Below are positions 46,901-58,948 of a DNA stretch of 64,000 nt, one piece after another (the stretch's first letter is position 1; each line of letters begins with the position of its first letter). Source of the DNA: Phyllostachys edulis. Lineage: Eukaryota; Streptophyta; Magnoliopsida; Poales; Poaceae. The notes beneath the pieces were generated by a model that worked only from the letters and a program-made list of their open reading frames with translations, was not told where the DNA came from and searched no databases. The DNA lies in contig CM070563.1 in assembly GCA_036346405.1 (NCBI GenBank), forward strand, positions 34,709,298 through 34,773,297. The letters are read 5' to 3'. A program made the position numbers and the translations under genes.

Positions 46901-48891
46901 TAGGCAGTTAATGTCATTAGGACAACTATTAATTACTTAAGCAATGATTAACACTGGTTAACAATGATTAAGCAATTAATAACCTAATCTTTGTCCTAAC
47001 GAAAACGCAACCATGCGTACGCGTCCGACAAAATACCGATGGCTTCCAAGGCTTGCCGCCGGCGACTCCGGCCACGGCGACGCAAACCAAGGGTACCACT
47101 GGGACCGCAATAGCAATGCGCATCCACCGGTGACCTTCTTGACGGTGGCGGCGGTCTAAAATGCAGGCAAGCCGGAGAGGAGCGAAGATGACCAACACGG
47201 CCGAAAGCAAAAAACGAAGGAAAGCTTCGCATTGTTCTGAGAAGCGGGTGCCCAAGCCTCTAGGGATTACTAGAAAGCTACCTGAGGGCAGGGAAGGCAA
47301 GGAGGAGTCCAGAGGAGGATGGAGCAGCCCCGGCGACGAAGGAGCTTGCCGGCACCGAAGGAGACGAAGTGGAGAGGACGGCCTGAGGAAAAAGAGCACA
47401 ACCGGGTGGTAGGGTTAGCTCCAAAATAGCTCAAGGATGGTCCATGAGCAAGTAATTGAAGAGCCCAGGTGCTTACCGGTGATGAGGACGAAAGGAGTGA
47501 TCTTCGTCTGAAAAGATCAAAACCCAAAATTAGTTGATTCCTGTGAATGCAAACTGAAATTTGATTAGGGGAAATGCTCAAGATACAGAGGGGCGCAAAA
47601 TGACGCGAAGGGATTCGCAAAGGAACCACTAGAGCACTGGCGGCGAAGAGAGCTTGCTCTGGCCGTCAATGGCGATTTGGGGATTTCTAGTGTTTGAGCT
47701 CAAGCAACCCGAGAGGAAGCTGGAGCAGAGCCAGAAAAGGATTCAATGAGGGGTTCAAGGCTTTATATAGTCGGGGAGCAAGAAATTGAGCTAGGGCAAG
47801 GATCCAAGGTGAGCTCGGTCCACACTCTGCCATGGGCAAGCCGAGGGGACGGGAGCAGCTAAAGAACGGCGACTTTGGGGCCAAAAGCACTGGCGTGCAA
47901 TTAATGCTTGCAGCAAAGAGTCGTTGAGAGGTGACAAGGCGCTGCGCTGCTTCTTCCACGCCCTGCCATGGCGACCCGGTGTGCACGCACGAGCGACCGA
48001 GGTAGATGAAGAACAGACGTGGCACCGGCCCCACAAGTCAGCGAAAGATTCAAAACGGCTCGGGTTCAAAGGAGTAAGCGGGTTGAGTCCAACCCAAAGG
48101 GTACGGGTCCAACCACTGCTCACAGTAGGATTAGAAATAGATGGCTGCAATTTAAAGTGGGGTTTGGAGGCTCCAACACACCCACGTGATTGTGGCCACC
48201 CGATTAGGTATGAACGGCTGAGATCGAAAGGCCAGCTCGGGCGGTCCGAACGTTCACTTGAACGTGGGCCGTCCGATGGAAATCTAACGGCTGAGAGCGC
48301 ATCGCACCACTTAAACGCACTGGGTGCAATTAGTTGGTTAGGCTCGATCAAGTGGCCCGAGCCAGACTTGGGTCCGACTCAAACCCAACAGAGTTGACTA
48401 GGGTTAGACTTAAGAGCTGCAAACTTGGAAGAATTATTAGAGATAGCAAACTAACTCCAAAAATTCTGAAATTCTGACTGGAGGTTTCTAGCTCCAGGAT
48501 AAACCTTGTGTAAATTTTCGAGAGCTTTTTATGCTTGGCATTTTTCTCTAGAAATTCTTCAAGGCTTGTTCTAGGGTTTGACCAACAGTCAAATTGATTT
48601 GACCGCCTCTTAAAAATTATCAAATAATTTCTAAAAATTATGAAATTTTTCAGAGGAGTCACACAGCAGCCCTAGAACCAAGGAAAAATATTTCCATAGG
48701 TTGACTACAAACTTTTCTTAAAAGTTTAAAAAGGGTCATGACTTTAGTCAATTGGAGATTTAAGTTTTTGAATTCCACAATTCCTTTACAAGAATTACAG
48801 AAAAGTTCAAAAACTTCAAGATGTAAGAAAAGTTTTAATTTCTACTCATTTTCTTACATTTGAAATACACACCCAGATTTGGGATGTTACA
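43947..48891 (-). repeat. Solo LTR M inserted in the T primer site (4,945 bp)
   Basis: It has the same family ends as the T LTRs (TGTAACATCCC ... CTCACA) and is flanked on both sides by GTATG (43,942-43,946 and 48,892-48,896; CATAC in sense). The primer site and LTR stub lie on one side and the leader on the other, so it interrupts T and is not T's own LTR. It differs clearly from the T LTRs at 46.4-46.7 kb, so it comes from another subfamily. TATA box TATATAAAG near 47,761. Palindrome CCCTGCAGGG at 44,689-44,698. Confidence 0.75.
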
Positions 48892-48896
48892 GTATG

Positions 48897-48944
48897 GCTC
48901 TGATACCAACTTTGTGAGGACTCGGGAAATTCGGCTTGTAATGC
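48897..48944 (-). other. Primer site and 32-bp LTR stub of T copy 1
   Basis: In sense direction: CATTACAAGCCGAATTTCCC, then GAGTCCTCACA (end of an LTR), then the initiator-Met primer site TTGGTATCAGAGC up to the CATAC duplication. The rest of this LTR is deleted; it joins RT sequence of copy 2 at a 2-base GC overlap. Confidence 0.75.
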
Positions 48945-50681
48945 ACATGCGCAAAGTATTGTCCTTCTTCTTTACAAAGATTGCTGGACAACCCCACAGA
49001 GATGAGCTAGGGCGGATGAAACCCTTCTCTTGTAGCTCACCAAGTTGCTTCTTCAACTCCACCAACTCATTCGGTGGCATCCGGTAAGGCCTCTTTGAAA
49101 TTGGGGTAGTACCGGGCACCAACTCGAGGTCTCGAACTGGTGGCATCCCTGGAAGTTCTTCGGGGAAGACCTCAGCGAAGTCACAAACCGCTGGGACTTT
49201 ATGAATATCCAGAGCTGGCTTCGCTTCAAGCACGAAGAGATGCGGTCCTTGTAGCTTCGGCGAAAAGCGAGCATGTTCACCGGAGGGACTTGTGAGGTAG
49301 ACGAACTTCTTGGCACAATCGATTTGTCCCGAATACTGGGACAACCAATCCATACCAAGAATCACATCCAAACTCGCTGAATGAAGGAGGATAAGATTTG
49401 CCAAAAATCCTACTCCCTCGATCTCATGAAACATCCAGACACTCGGTTTGACTCTCAACTCCGAACCGGAGAGCGAATGAGCAACGGACCAACAGAGGAG
49501 CGAAAAGAAGCTCACTAACAAAGACAAAAGACTTAGATACAAAAGAATGAGAAGCTCTGAATCGAACAAAACGATGGCAGGATGAGAGTTAACAAGAAGC
49601 GTACCTAACACGTCGTCGGTGCCTCCTGTGCTCCCTCGGCGGAGATGTGGTTGTGCGCCGCTTCCCACGCCTTGGGTAGCGAGGACAACCTTGATCTGAG
49701 AATGTCCACTTCCTTGCCCGCGTCCTCCATTAGGATGAGGGGCGCTCGGCCTTCTTAGGGCAACTATTAGCATAGTGACCCTTGACTCATAAGAGAAACA
49801 AGTGACCTCGGCAATTTGGATTCTGAGGCCACCTTGCCGACTCGCGAGTGCGTGGTGGCTCACGGCTGCGAAGGGCGAGTCGAGTCTTTGGCTTGAGGAT
49901 GGGGCACTGGTCTTGCCCGGCGAGGGGCGGGAAAGTTGGCCTTCGATGACTTCCAGGACTCCCACTTGCGCTTGCGGGACACTCCCAGCGCTCTCCCCTT
50001 GTGCTCCGCGATAATGGCCTTGTCGACCAAGGTCTGAAAGTCGGGGAAGTCAACGATAGATAGCTTGTCCTGTAGCTCGGTCAAACCATCCATGAACTTC
50101 TCCTGCTTGGCCTCATCAGTGGCCACCTCTTCTGGAGCATAACGAGCCAAATGGTTAAACTCGTACAAATACTCCGCCACTGACTTGTGCCCTTGCTTGA
50201 GCGAGAGAAACTCCTACTTCTTGAGCTTCATCAAGCCCGCGGGGATGTGAGTTCGACAAAAAGCAGAACGGAACTCCTCCCAAGTGACGACGTGGCCCTT
50301 GGGCTGCATCGCCAAGAAACTCTCCCACCACGAAAGGGCTGCACCCTCCAGCTAATGGGAGGCAAAGAGTGCCTTCTCCTGATCCTGACACTGAGCCACG
50401 TTGAGTTTCCGCTCAACCAGACGTAGCCGGTTATGCAAGTCGATGGGTCCTCGGACACGGAGAAAGTGGGCGGTGAGTCTTGAAGGAACTCAAGAGTCCC
50501 CTCGCGGTGATGTCCACCGCCTCCCCTGTTCGGAGAGGCAACAGAAAGCCTCCAACATCCTTGTCTGGTCCATTCGGTTTCGCTCGATCTGAGCGAGAAC
50601 CTCGGCCATGGTCGAAGGAGGCGGGAGCTCCTCATCCGGACCAGCTGATTGGCCTGGACCGCTTCAAGTCCTTCCAGCCAT
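48945..50681 (-). pseudogene. T internal copy 2: decayed gag, protease and RT start
   Basis: A second copy of the T 5' coding half. Gag would start at 50,681. Recognisable are VAEYLYEFNHLARYAPEEV, CFSYESRVTM where CFSCGVKGHY is expected (second zinc-binding Cys lost), VILGMDWLSQYSGQIDCAKK and SSSLWGCPAIFVKKKDN, ending NTLRMC at 48,945. Many 1-6-base deletions relative to copy 1 shift the frame repeatedly in gag. RT, RNase H and integrase are gone. Confidence 0.75.
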
Positions 50682-51391
50682 CCTATTCCGAAGAGATGGG
50701 TTAGCAACAAAACCCGAAAACTAGAAGCTAAATAAAGCAAAAGAAAAGCCAACAACTAGGGGAATGGAACATCACCCTAATCGCAAGCCAACAAGACAGC
50801 AAATAAAAGAACTCCAAAAGCTTACAAAAGGCTCAAGAAACAAAAGGCTCAAGAAACAGCAAGAAACCACAAGACTAAAGCTCAACTTCCCGACACAACT
50901 AACCCGTATTGAATGAACGAGTAATCGGTTGAGAAGGCAAAATTTCAGAACACAGTTCTAGCTCTAACACTCCTACAAAGCAAGGTAAAACCGGCAAAAG
51001 TGGTGTTAGATACTTAGCCAACTAGTATCACATCTTACCCTTTTATTTCCACAAGTTTTAGTTGAATTATCCTTTCATTATCTATCTTATTTACTATTAA
51101 GAGCTTGCTATCCACAAATGCTTGCTTCCTGTCCAGATTTGAATTCCAGCTCCAAGCACTTCTATTCTTCATCAAAAGGCAGCCAAAACTTCAAATTTAC
51201 AACTCTCAATGGTTCCCCCAAAAACTGAAATGAAACAAAGACAACTATCTTTTGAAAGAAGGAGATGAAATCAACTTTTAAAACTCAATTGAGAGCAATG
51301 TGAGATAAACAATCTAAGATAGGTAAGGAGCAAAATATGAGAACTTACTTATCCTAAAGATGACCAAGCTAGGGTTTCTACAGTCAGTATG
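50682..51391 (-). other. 5' untranslated leader of T internal copy 2
   Basis: Non-coding. Close to 43,204-43,941, with a short local duplication of CAAAAGGCTCAAGAAACA near 50,825-50,855. Confidence 0.6.
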
Positions 51392-51405
51392 GCTCTGATA
51401 CCAAC
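51392..51405 (-). other. Primer binding site of T (initiator tRNA-Met type)
   Basis: In sense direction TTGGTATCAGAGCC lies just after the 5' LTR end CCTCACA at 51,408. Confidence 0.9.
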
Positions 51406-51407
51406 TT

Positions 51408-53977
51408 TGTGAGGACCCGGGAAATTCGGCTTGTAGTGCTTAACCATCCACTTGGTCCTAGCATCGCAAACAAAATATCCCGTGCCTCGAGATACATGTA
51501 CTTCCCAAGAACTTGCAGAACACAAACCCCTTTACAAAATTATGCATCAATTCCATTCAACACATAAAACCGAAGCACAACTAAGCAAATCAAAAGACAT
51601 ACAATATAGACTTATTACAAAAGGGGCCGACCAGCCAAATAACAGCTAAAGAGATAAATAAACAGTGGAAGCAAAAGCCATAAGATGGCAGTAAACAAAA
51701 GCCAATTAGTGTGCCTTTAACCCACAAGGCAACCAACAAGACGCCAACCTAGTCGTCAAACCCGCCGCACAACTCACAAAAGTGGATCCCTTGAAATCAC
51801 TTCCTCCTCTGCAACAATTAGTTAAGCAAAGCAAATGAGTACAAAAATGTACTAGCAAAACTTGCGTGTAGTGTAACAGCCTATACATAGCTACATGCAA
51901 GCTTATTTAAGTGGAGGAGGCTCTAGACTCATTTTCAGCATAAAGCAAGTTTTCATTTGCAATAATGTAATAGATTTAAAGCACTTTTACAATCTGTTTT
52001 TATTTGCCAAAAATAGCGAGATAACAAGTAACAATAATAAAAAGACATCCTGGAAGTGGCTAACCCAATAGCCACCACAACAATAGCATGAATTCCCCAT
52101 TCATACCACCCACATCAAGTTTTAATTAAATGTTATAGTCTAGTTCTTGCACGACCTTACTAAGCATGTCCATAACCTAGGACTCTATTCGAATAGTTTG
52201 AACCTTGCAGGGGTGTACCAATGTACCCACACGTTAGACCACCTTTGTTGCCACTAGATGAAGCACAATTTCGAAGGTATGCCGGCAAGGCTAAGTCCTA
52301 CGAGACATTTCCAATATTGTGCATTAACTACGAGTCGCCCGTATGGATAGAAACCCATACATTGAGACAGAGTCATTGTAAAGCCGAAAGTTAACTACCA
52401 CTGTAGGGTAAAGCTCCCGGACAACTACAATGCCCTTCGGTGTGGAGAACCTAACCGGATTCCACTCCCGCTCACCCAACATATAACCACAAGTTTCTTT
52501 TTCAACACCACCCACACACACAACCTCTTGTGACTCGGAGCTAACACACGCCAAAGTACTAAGTCAAGAGAGGTCCCATATCACCCTCGTGTGGTTAGCA
52601 CGCAATAATCGCTTGGCTTAGTGACACAAGTAACTCGGTCCTTGTTGTCCCGCGCACCATTCGAGTCACACCATAAGATCACACCATCAACCATTGTGCT
52701 CAAGTCTCAAACATTCCATTTTTAGTTTCAGTTTTTGACTTTACAAAGTAACAAAGCACAAGGTGCTGAGCATAATGGTAATAATAATTTTGTGTTATCA
52801 AAGTTATCAACTTCAACTAAGTTGATAACCGCCCAATTCTACCAGTAGCTAAGCATTTCTAAGCATGACAACGTAAAGTCAATAAAAGAGCATAATTCAA
52901 CCACTGGGCTCTAATTCACCAGTGAGATTAATACCTTATGTTTAGTGGCAGGGGATAAACAATTTAAGGGCAACCATGCAATAGGATTAGCTACCTCTAA
53001 TCGGGAAAATAAACTTTGACACAAAAGTATGCATACATACAATTTGCAAACAAAGTATTAGACTTTAAAAGTAATGGGATTATCATGATCAAACTGCTTG
53101 CCTTGCTGGAGATGCTCAGTTTGCTGTAGAGGAGCACTTTCGTTATCAACGAACTCGTCGGCACCTAACGAAAAGAACGAAAATAACCGATACGAACGAA
53201 GAACACCGAAAAGACATAAAAACCAAAGTCAACCAAAATCCATGAAATTTATACAACAGGTAGAGCATGATTTTTAAGGAATTTAGCAACAAGAACCAAT
53301 TGATTTGGATTCTCAATGCAAAATTTATGGCCAAAACAAATCTGGCCGGCTGGAAAAATGCTGGAGAATTCACTTCGATTACTATTCGTCTAAAATTAAA
53401 TTTTTGGCATAATTTTCCAGAGATGTGTTGCACCTAAAATTTTAATGGTAAACAGAGCACCTCATAAGATGAACAACACAATTTGATTCACCTCATTCGG
53501 AGCTAGGATGCATTTTCTACAATTTTAATTGTAAACAGAGCACCGCATAAACTTAAAAAATAACAACATGCCTAAAACCTATTCTACAATTAAGCACATA
53601 AATAGAGGAAACCAACAAACTTAGTTTCACTCAAAAAGGAGTCTCAGAGAAATACTTATGCATTTTTCAAGTTAAATGAATTTTTAAAGCACTAAATAAA
53701 GCCAAACAAATCTTAAATCCATTAACAAATTTTTCTGGAGATAAACTACGCTTACAACCATTTATAGATTAAAGCTTAGTTAAAACCAGAACTAACAAAA
53801 TTTGAATCAACCAAAAAGGATGTAAAATGAAATAGCTATGCAATTTTAAAGTTTATTACAATTTTTAGTTAAGAAATAAAGCTTACCGGGTTTTATAAAC
53901 AAACAAACTGACGCGGCAAAACAAGGGCCGTTGATGCGCCATCGCACGGCCCACACGAACCCAAGCACAGCCGCCCG
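51408..53977 (-). repeat. T 5' LTR, distal half (A)
   Basis: It aligns with the T 3' LTR from 28,916 to 31,501 and stops there at GCCCG (53,973-53,977). The missing proximal half is the inverted block 60,396-62,748, which ends at the same GCCCG. It contains CTATTCGAATAG at 52,185-52,196. Confidence 0.8.
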
Positions 53978-54892
53978 TGTAATATCCCGTGTTATTAAAT
54001 GAGTAATTAATGAATTAGAAAAGAATTAATAATCTGAATTTTGTGCAAGAAGGTGAAAATAGAGGTGGGCCTTTGGTCCATGGCCCAAGGGTGGGCCGAC
54101 CACCGCACGTAAGTAGAGAGGCATGGCCTGTTGTCCCCAAAAAAAACCCTAGCCTTTTTCCCAGCCCTCCCCTGCACAGTCGCCTCTCCCATCTCTTGCC
54201 CCTGCTACCGCTTGCTCCTGGCCTTGCCGCTGCTGCTGCCTGCGCTTCCTGCAGGCGTGTTGGTTCAAGTTCAGCCGCTGCCATCAGCCAACACCAGATG
54301 TTTTACTTCGCCGGCTCCAGCGGCCACGCGCTACGCCTAATGCTTCATCGCCGCACGCGTTTGTGCCAAGCCATGTAGGAGTAGTCTCCATCGGCCACGC
54401 GCCACCAGCGCGTATGTGCGTTGCCCCGCCCGAGCATCCTGCTGCCTGCCCGCGTGGAACCGTCCTGCTGCCTGCCCGCACGCATGGAAGCTCGGCTGCC
54501 CCGTAGTTTGTTTGCCGTCCTTGTTCTTCTTCTTCTTCTTCTTTACTACGTCGTGAGGTCTTCTTGCTAGCTATTAGCTTTTCCTGGCTGCATCTTTTGT
54601 ATGGACGCGTGGAGGTTTAAACCATCGCCAGCCGTCCTGTTGCATGCTGCATGTTGTTGCTTGCTTCTAGCTTTGCATGCCTATCATTATTGCCGCAAGA
54701 TTTCTCTGGCCACAAGAAAAAGAAGGGAGAGAATAAAAAGAAGACAGTGCTGGTTGGTGTGCTACCACGGCATGGAAAGGAAAGAGAAGAAGAAGAAGAA
54801 AAGAAAGAGGAGGGAGGAAAGGGAAGAGGAAAATTAGAAGGAAGAAGTCGGGATCCGGGTTTTTCGTCGTGTGGTAACAATCTGGTTTTCCC
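53978..54892 (+). mobile_element. Left end of element E inserted in the T LTR
   Basis: It begins TGTAATATCCCGTGTTATTA right after the target site GCCCG. It then has a CT-rich leader with CCCTAGCC, a GC-rich stretch and (TTC)n near 54,528-54,545. It is interrupted at 54,893 by a similar LTR start. Short open frames here look like leader sequence. Its other end is inverted at 62,749. Confidence 0.55.
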
Positions 54893-57154
54893 TGTAATAC
54901 CCCAAATATAATTCGAGAGAGAATAATTAAAATTAGGGAGAAGGACAAAATAGAAAAGAGTTTAGCAGAAGGAAAAAAGGGGGGTTTTATGCAAATCCTC
55001 GGCAACCTGGGCCTCGGGCCTTGGCCCAGGAGGCCCATGAGGGGTCGGCCACCAATCAAAGAAGAGGGGAAAACCCCAGTACTACTGTAGCACATGTGCT
55101 ACAGTACCCCTCGCCGCCGCTACAGTGTCATGCTACAGTACACGCCCCCCCCTTGCACTCCATTGCTATTACCCTCCCTCTTGGTGGTTCTCTCCCATTG
55201 CTATCGGCCAAGAAGAAGGAAGAAGACGGAAGAAGAAGGAAGGGGAAGAAGGGAGGGGAGAGGGATCGTGTGGTGTTCATCGCGTTCGACAGCTGGTTCT
55301 TCAAGGGTAATCCCAATTCCCCCTCAATTAGTTGCGCAATTAGTTAATTTAGCAATGTCGGTATTTATGGCTGTTCAGGATAGATTAGAGAAGATTGAGG
55401 TTTTGATGTGTTTAAATGTGGAATTAGTTCTGGACGTCTCTTAGAGTATTGTAGAGAACATCATCATCTTTCCGTGAAGTGCTAGAACACGTAATTTGGA
55501 CCCCTATAGCAGAAGTTATGATTTTTTTTAGTGTCGCTGTCCTGCTAATCTATCAGCATTCTAACAGTTTGTAGAAAACTGGGTTAAGCCATTAGTTAAA
55601 GAAGAAATTAGAGGATCTTGTTATAACAAAAAATGTAGGTAATTTCCATACCTTTCCAGAAAGCTAAAGAACGCAAGATTTGGACACTCGTAGAAAAAGT
55701 TACGGTGGTTTTAGTGTACTATCCAGAGAACCCGACGTGAAAGTTGATGTCATTTAAATTGGCTTGGTAGGGGTATTAGATTGCCGATTCAGAAGGGCCC
55801 CTCAACTAGGTTTAGTTGGGTAATTTAATTACCTTTCCAGAAAGTCCTAGGACACCTTATTTGGACCCATGTAGTGAACGTTATGAATTTTAGAAGTCGA
55901 CTGTCCACAGAGGGGACAGATCGATCGTTAGAAGTGGGTCGTTTGGAAGGCGCTTGAGAGTTTGGCTTTTTCGTTTGAGCTATTAAATATGTCTTGGGTC
56001 CCATATGGTTGTCTTAGCTCGGTTCATAATTATGTTCAGGTGGGCGATTGGTCCCAGGGGTAGCGCCCTCTTCGCGTCTACCGTTTCCGCACGGTTGAGG
56101 CAAGTATCCTGTTTGTAGCACAATTATGATTGTTTGATGTGATTGGTTGCGTTTTACTCGTACTAGTCATACATGGATGGTAGTGTGATGAATATGAATA
56201 GAACTTGGTGAATGCATGTTTATGGTTAAAGCTTCCCTATGTATGTTGTTAATGCCTTACATGCTATTTGAGATCTGAAGTTGTGGTATGTACCTGTTGA
56301 TTCATATGTATGAAACATAGGGTCATAGTACATATGCATATTGGAAGCATACCTGAGACTTGGTCACGTGGTGACCAAGCATATACAGTTGAGTTCCCCG
56401 TCATGTAAATGACGGGCTTGTGGTCCCCACATTCGTGGAATGTGGGCATTGAGTAGAGGTCCCCATCATAAAGATGATGGGCAATGGTCCCTATACTCAT
56501 GGAGTATAGGCTCTTGGTGCCTGTGCCAGAGGGCACAGGCAAGGGTATACATCGACGGTTGTTTACCCCGCATTACCGGTAAAATGCGAAAAAAGATAAA
56601 GATTAAAAGATGCATTGCATGTTCGCATTACATAAGCATGGGAGTATTTTTAGTGTAATGCTTCTTTTGGCATGTTGATGCCATAACTGTATGTTTAATG
56701 TTTCTTTTATAGATACTTGCTGAGTCCTTGGACTCACCCTTGTTTTGATGTGTTTTTAGGTACCACAGCCAAGAACGACATGCATGGGAGGGAGTAGTTT
56801 TGTTGGGATGCACTCACTACCATTCATCCTAAAGGAAGAATATCATTTAGTTTATACTCTATAAATAAGCAAACTGATTGAGATTCACTCATAGCTTTGG
56901 TTTAATGCGTTGGCTTATTTGTAATAATGAGATTAGCGAAGTTAGATTATGCTTATTATTGTTTTATCGGAACCTTCCCGATCTTATGGAAATAACTTTG
57001 GGCCTTCAGTAAATGGATTCCAATTTAACTCCATTTAAGTGAGAGGTCTTGCCCGAACAAGAGCTCCGATGATCATGCGTATTGCTTCTCTGTAAACACT
57101 ACATGATAATTAGTTCTCTAATCAGTTCGAGACTATACTTAATGAGTTAAAAGG
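54893..57154 (+). mobile_element. LTR E2 (TGTAATACCCC family), end missing
   Basis: It starts TGTAATACCCCAAATATAAT and runs through a leader-like part (CTACAGTA repeats near 55,085-55,140), a hairpin array (56,359-56,588) and TTGCTGAGTCCTTGGACTCA. It stops before any LTR end, near the solo LTR S2. E2 and E belong to related families. It may be nested in E. No coding region is visible. Confidence 0.5.
56359..56588 (+). other. Array of seven hairpins with different arms
   Basis: Six perfect hairpins and one bulged one follow each other within 230 bp. Arms: CTTGGTCAC/GTGACCAAG (56,359-56,379), CCCGTCAT/ATGACGGG (56,397-56,416), CCCACATTC/GAATGTGGG (56,426-56,446), CCCATCAT/ATGATGGG (56,462-56,481), CCTATACTC/GAGTATAGG (56,490-56,510), GCCTGTGCC/GGCACAGGC (56,519-56,540), and CGCATTACC/GGTAAAATGCG with a small bulge (56,569-56,588). 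Loops of the first six are 3 or 4 bases. Spacers are 8-17 bases and often contain TGG-TC. A tandem repeat would keep the arm sequence; here it changes while complementarity is kept. Confidence 0.85.
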
Positions 57155-57159
57155 GAATT

Positions 57160-58943
57160 TGTGGATATCATGGGGATATACCCATGATCTTAGGATGATG
57201 TTACAATTGGCAATGCTGTTATCGGCTTGTCGAAACATGCGTTTTCGTCAAAGTGTGGATTCTTTGTCAAAATTTGGTCTTGGTCGAGGCCGGCGTTAGT
57301 ATGTGATCGGCCCAGCCTTTCAATGGCGGTCTGACTGGGTTCTTGCTGATCATCGGCCAATCGGTGGCGATGAGTGTTGGGTTAGGTCAAGTTCATGGGT
57401 TTCATGCCATATGTGTTGCATGATGCATGTTTTGACTAACGTGGGTCAAGTTGTGAAGAATTTGTTCCCGGATTCGATTTCTTTGTCTATTGTTGTGCAG
57501 GTTGCTTTGAGGTCAATGAAGGTCAACGGCGAGGATGATCGGGACTAAGCTTGGAGAGCTGAGGTCCAGAACGATCGAGGATGCGGGTGAGGTCAATGGA
57601 GTCAAGCATGGCATAAAGGGACAAAGGTGACCGAATCAGGCGATTCAAGTCTGACGGGTTGGATCAAGCTGGCGGGGTTGGTGCAAGTGCCATGGTGGTT
57701 TCAGTGGGAGCCGGATGGGAGAGACTTGCCGACATGATGAGAGCCGCTGGATCAACCTACACGTGGCGAAGTATGGAAGTGCTTCACGTAGTTTGGGACT
57801 CGGTCTGGGAAAAAGATCGAGAAGGGGTATTTTGGTAATTTTACCAAATACTGCCTTGGTGACTTTTGTCAACCCGCGGGGCAAGACGACGTGTGGAGAA
57901 GCTGATTAGGTCAAGAGGAGATGAAGACGGCGCTTTAAAATACGTACGTGTGTGACCTGTTTGTGTGTGGGCCTTAACAAGAGCCCATTAGGGTTCAATC
58001 CTCTAGAAGGTCCAAGCCTCCACTATAAATAGAGGAGGGAGGTGGCTGCACCCACTTCAACCCTTTATTATTAAAAACCCTAGTTTTGCTTTTGTGCTTA
58101 GAGAGAAGATAGTTGGAGGTTAGGGTTCTAGAGAGTTGGATTTGATTTCGTGCTCATGTATTGAGTCTTTGTCCTCCAATGATGGAGTGGTTGTAAACCA
58201 ATACCAAACCAATACCATATAAAATCAATCCAAGGAAAGATTGCTCAAAGATGTGTATCTTTGCTTTCCTTCTCTCTATTTGATGATTTTGAGTCTTTCT
58301 TTGATCCGCAAGTTTTTGCTTGGTTTTTTTGCCTTGATCTAACTTGTTGTGACATGTGGGAACCCATCTAGGATCATCTTAATCATCATTCACCCACAAG
58401 CAAGTCTCTAGATCATATTTCATTTTTGACTCGGTTTTGGAGCCACCTTCGTTCAATCTAAAAAAGATAGGAACTTTGATATGGATCTCTGTGATCTTTG
58501 ATTGGAATAGGTTCCTAATATCTTAGAGAAGGTGTGTCTCAAGTTTGGTAAGGTTTGGAGTCACGGATCAAAAGTTAGACCGATTTGAGTCTTGGTTTTC
58601 GGGCTGTTTGCGCTGTTCATCGTGAAGTCAGTCAGTCCGAGCTTTGGCCTTCGGCCAGTTCGGCCTCCGGTTAGTCCGCCTGCTTGCCGCCGGTCAGTCC
58701 GACCAGAGCGGATAGACCGCACATTGGCCGTCGGTCAGACCGCACCTCTGATTAGGGTTTTAGTTTTTGGTCTTTTGCTTTGGGGTTTTGATTTGGATTC
58801 AATACAAGTCTTCCGCTGCACTTGTAGATTGATCTTCATAGCTTCCATAGCTACTGGAGTGACCTTCATGCTGAATCCGATCCTTGTGAAAAAGTGAGCG
58901 TGCTCCTATTCACCCCCCCTCTAGTCGCCTTTTCGGTCTAACA
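57160..58943 (+). repeat. Solo LTR S2 (1,784 bp)
   Basis: It begins TGTGGATATCATGGGGATAT and ends GGTCTAACA, with GAATT on both sides (57,155-57,159 and 58,944-58,948). TATA box TATAAATA at 58,024-58,031 and a CCCCCCTCTAGTCG tail before the end. No internal region follows. It sits at or very near the junction made by the inversion, so it inserted after it or marks it. Confidence 0.7.
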
Positions 58944-58948
58944 GAATT

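Larger units (their letters stand above)
28916..53977 (-). mobile_element. Tekay/Del-type chromovirus array T (LTR - internal 2 - LTR stub - internal 1 - LTR)
   Basis: Minus-strand Gypsy chromovirus DNA with very long LTRs. Read from high to low coordinates: 5' LTR distal half (51,408-53,977; its proximal half lies inverted at 60,396-62,748), primer site, a decayed gag-protease-RT start, a 32-bp LTR stub, a second primer site split by a solo LTR, then gag, protease, RT (split by another solo LTR), RNase H, integrase, chromodomain, polypurine tract and 3' LTR. CTACA lies at both outer ends (28,911-28,915 as TGTAG; 60,391-60,395), so the whole array goes back to one insertion. Every coding part carries lethal changes. 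Confidence 0.8.

Noticed and set aside
43947..48891. Reading M as the 5' LTR of the T element
   Set aside because: Both sides carry the same GTATG, the primer site is on the wrong side, and its sequence differs from the T outer LTRs.
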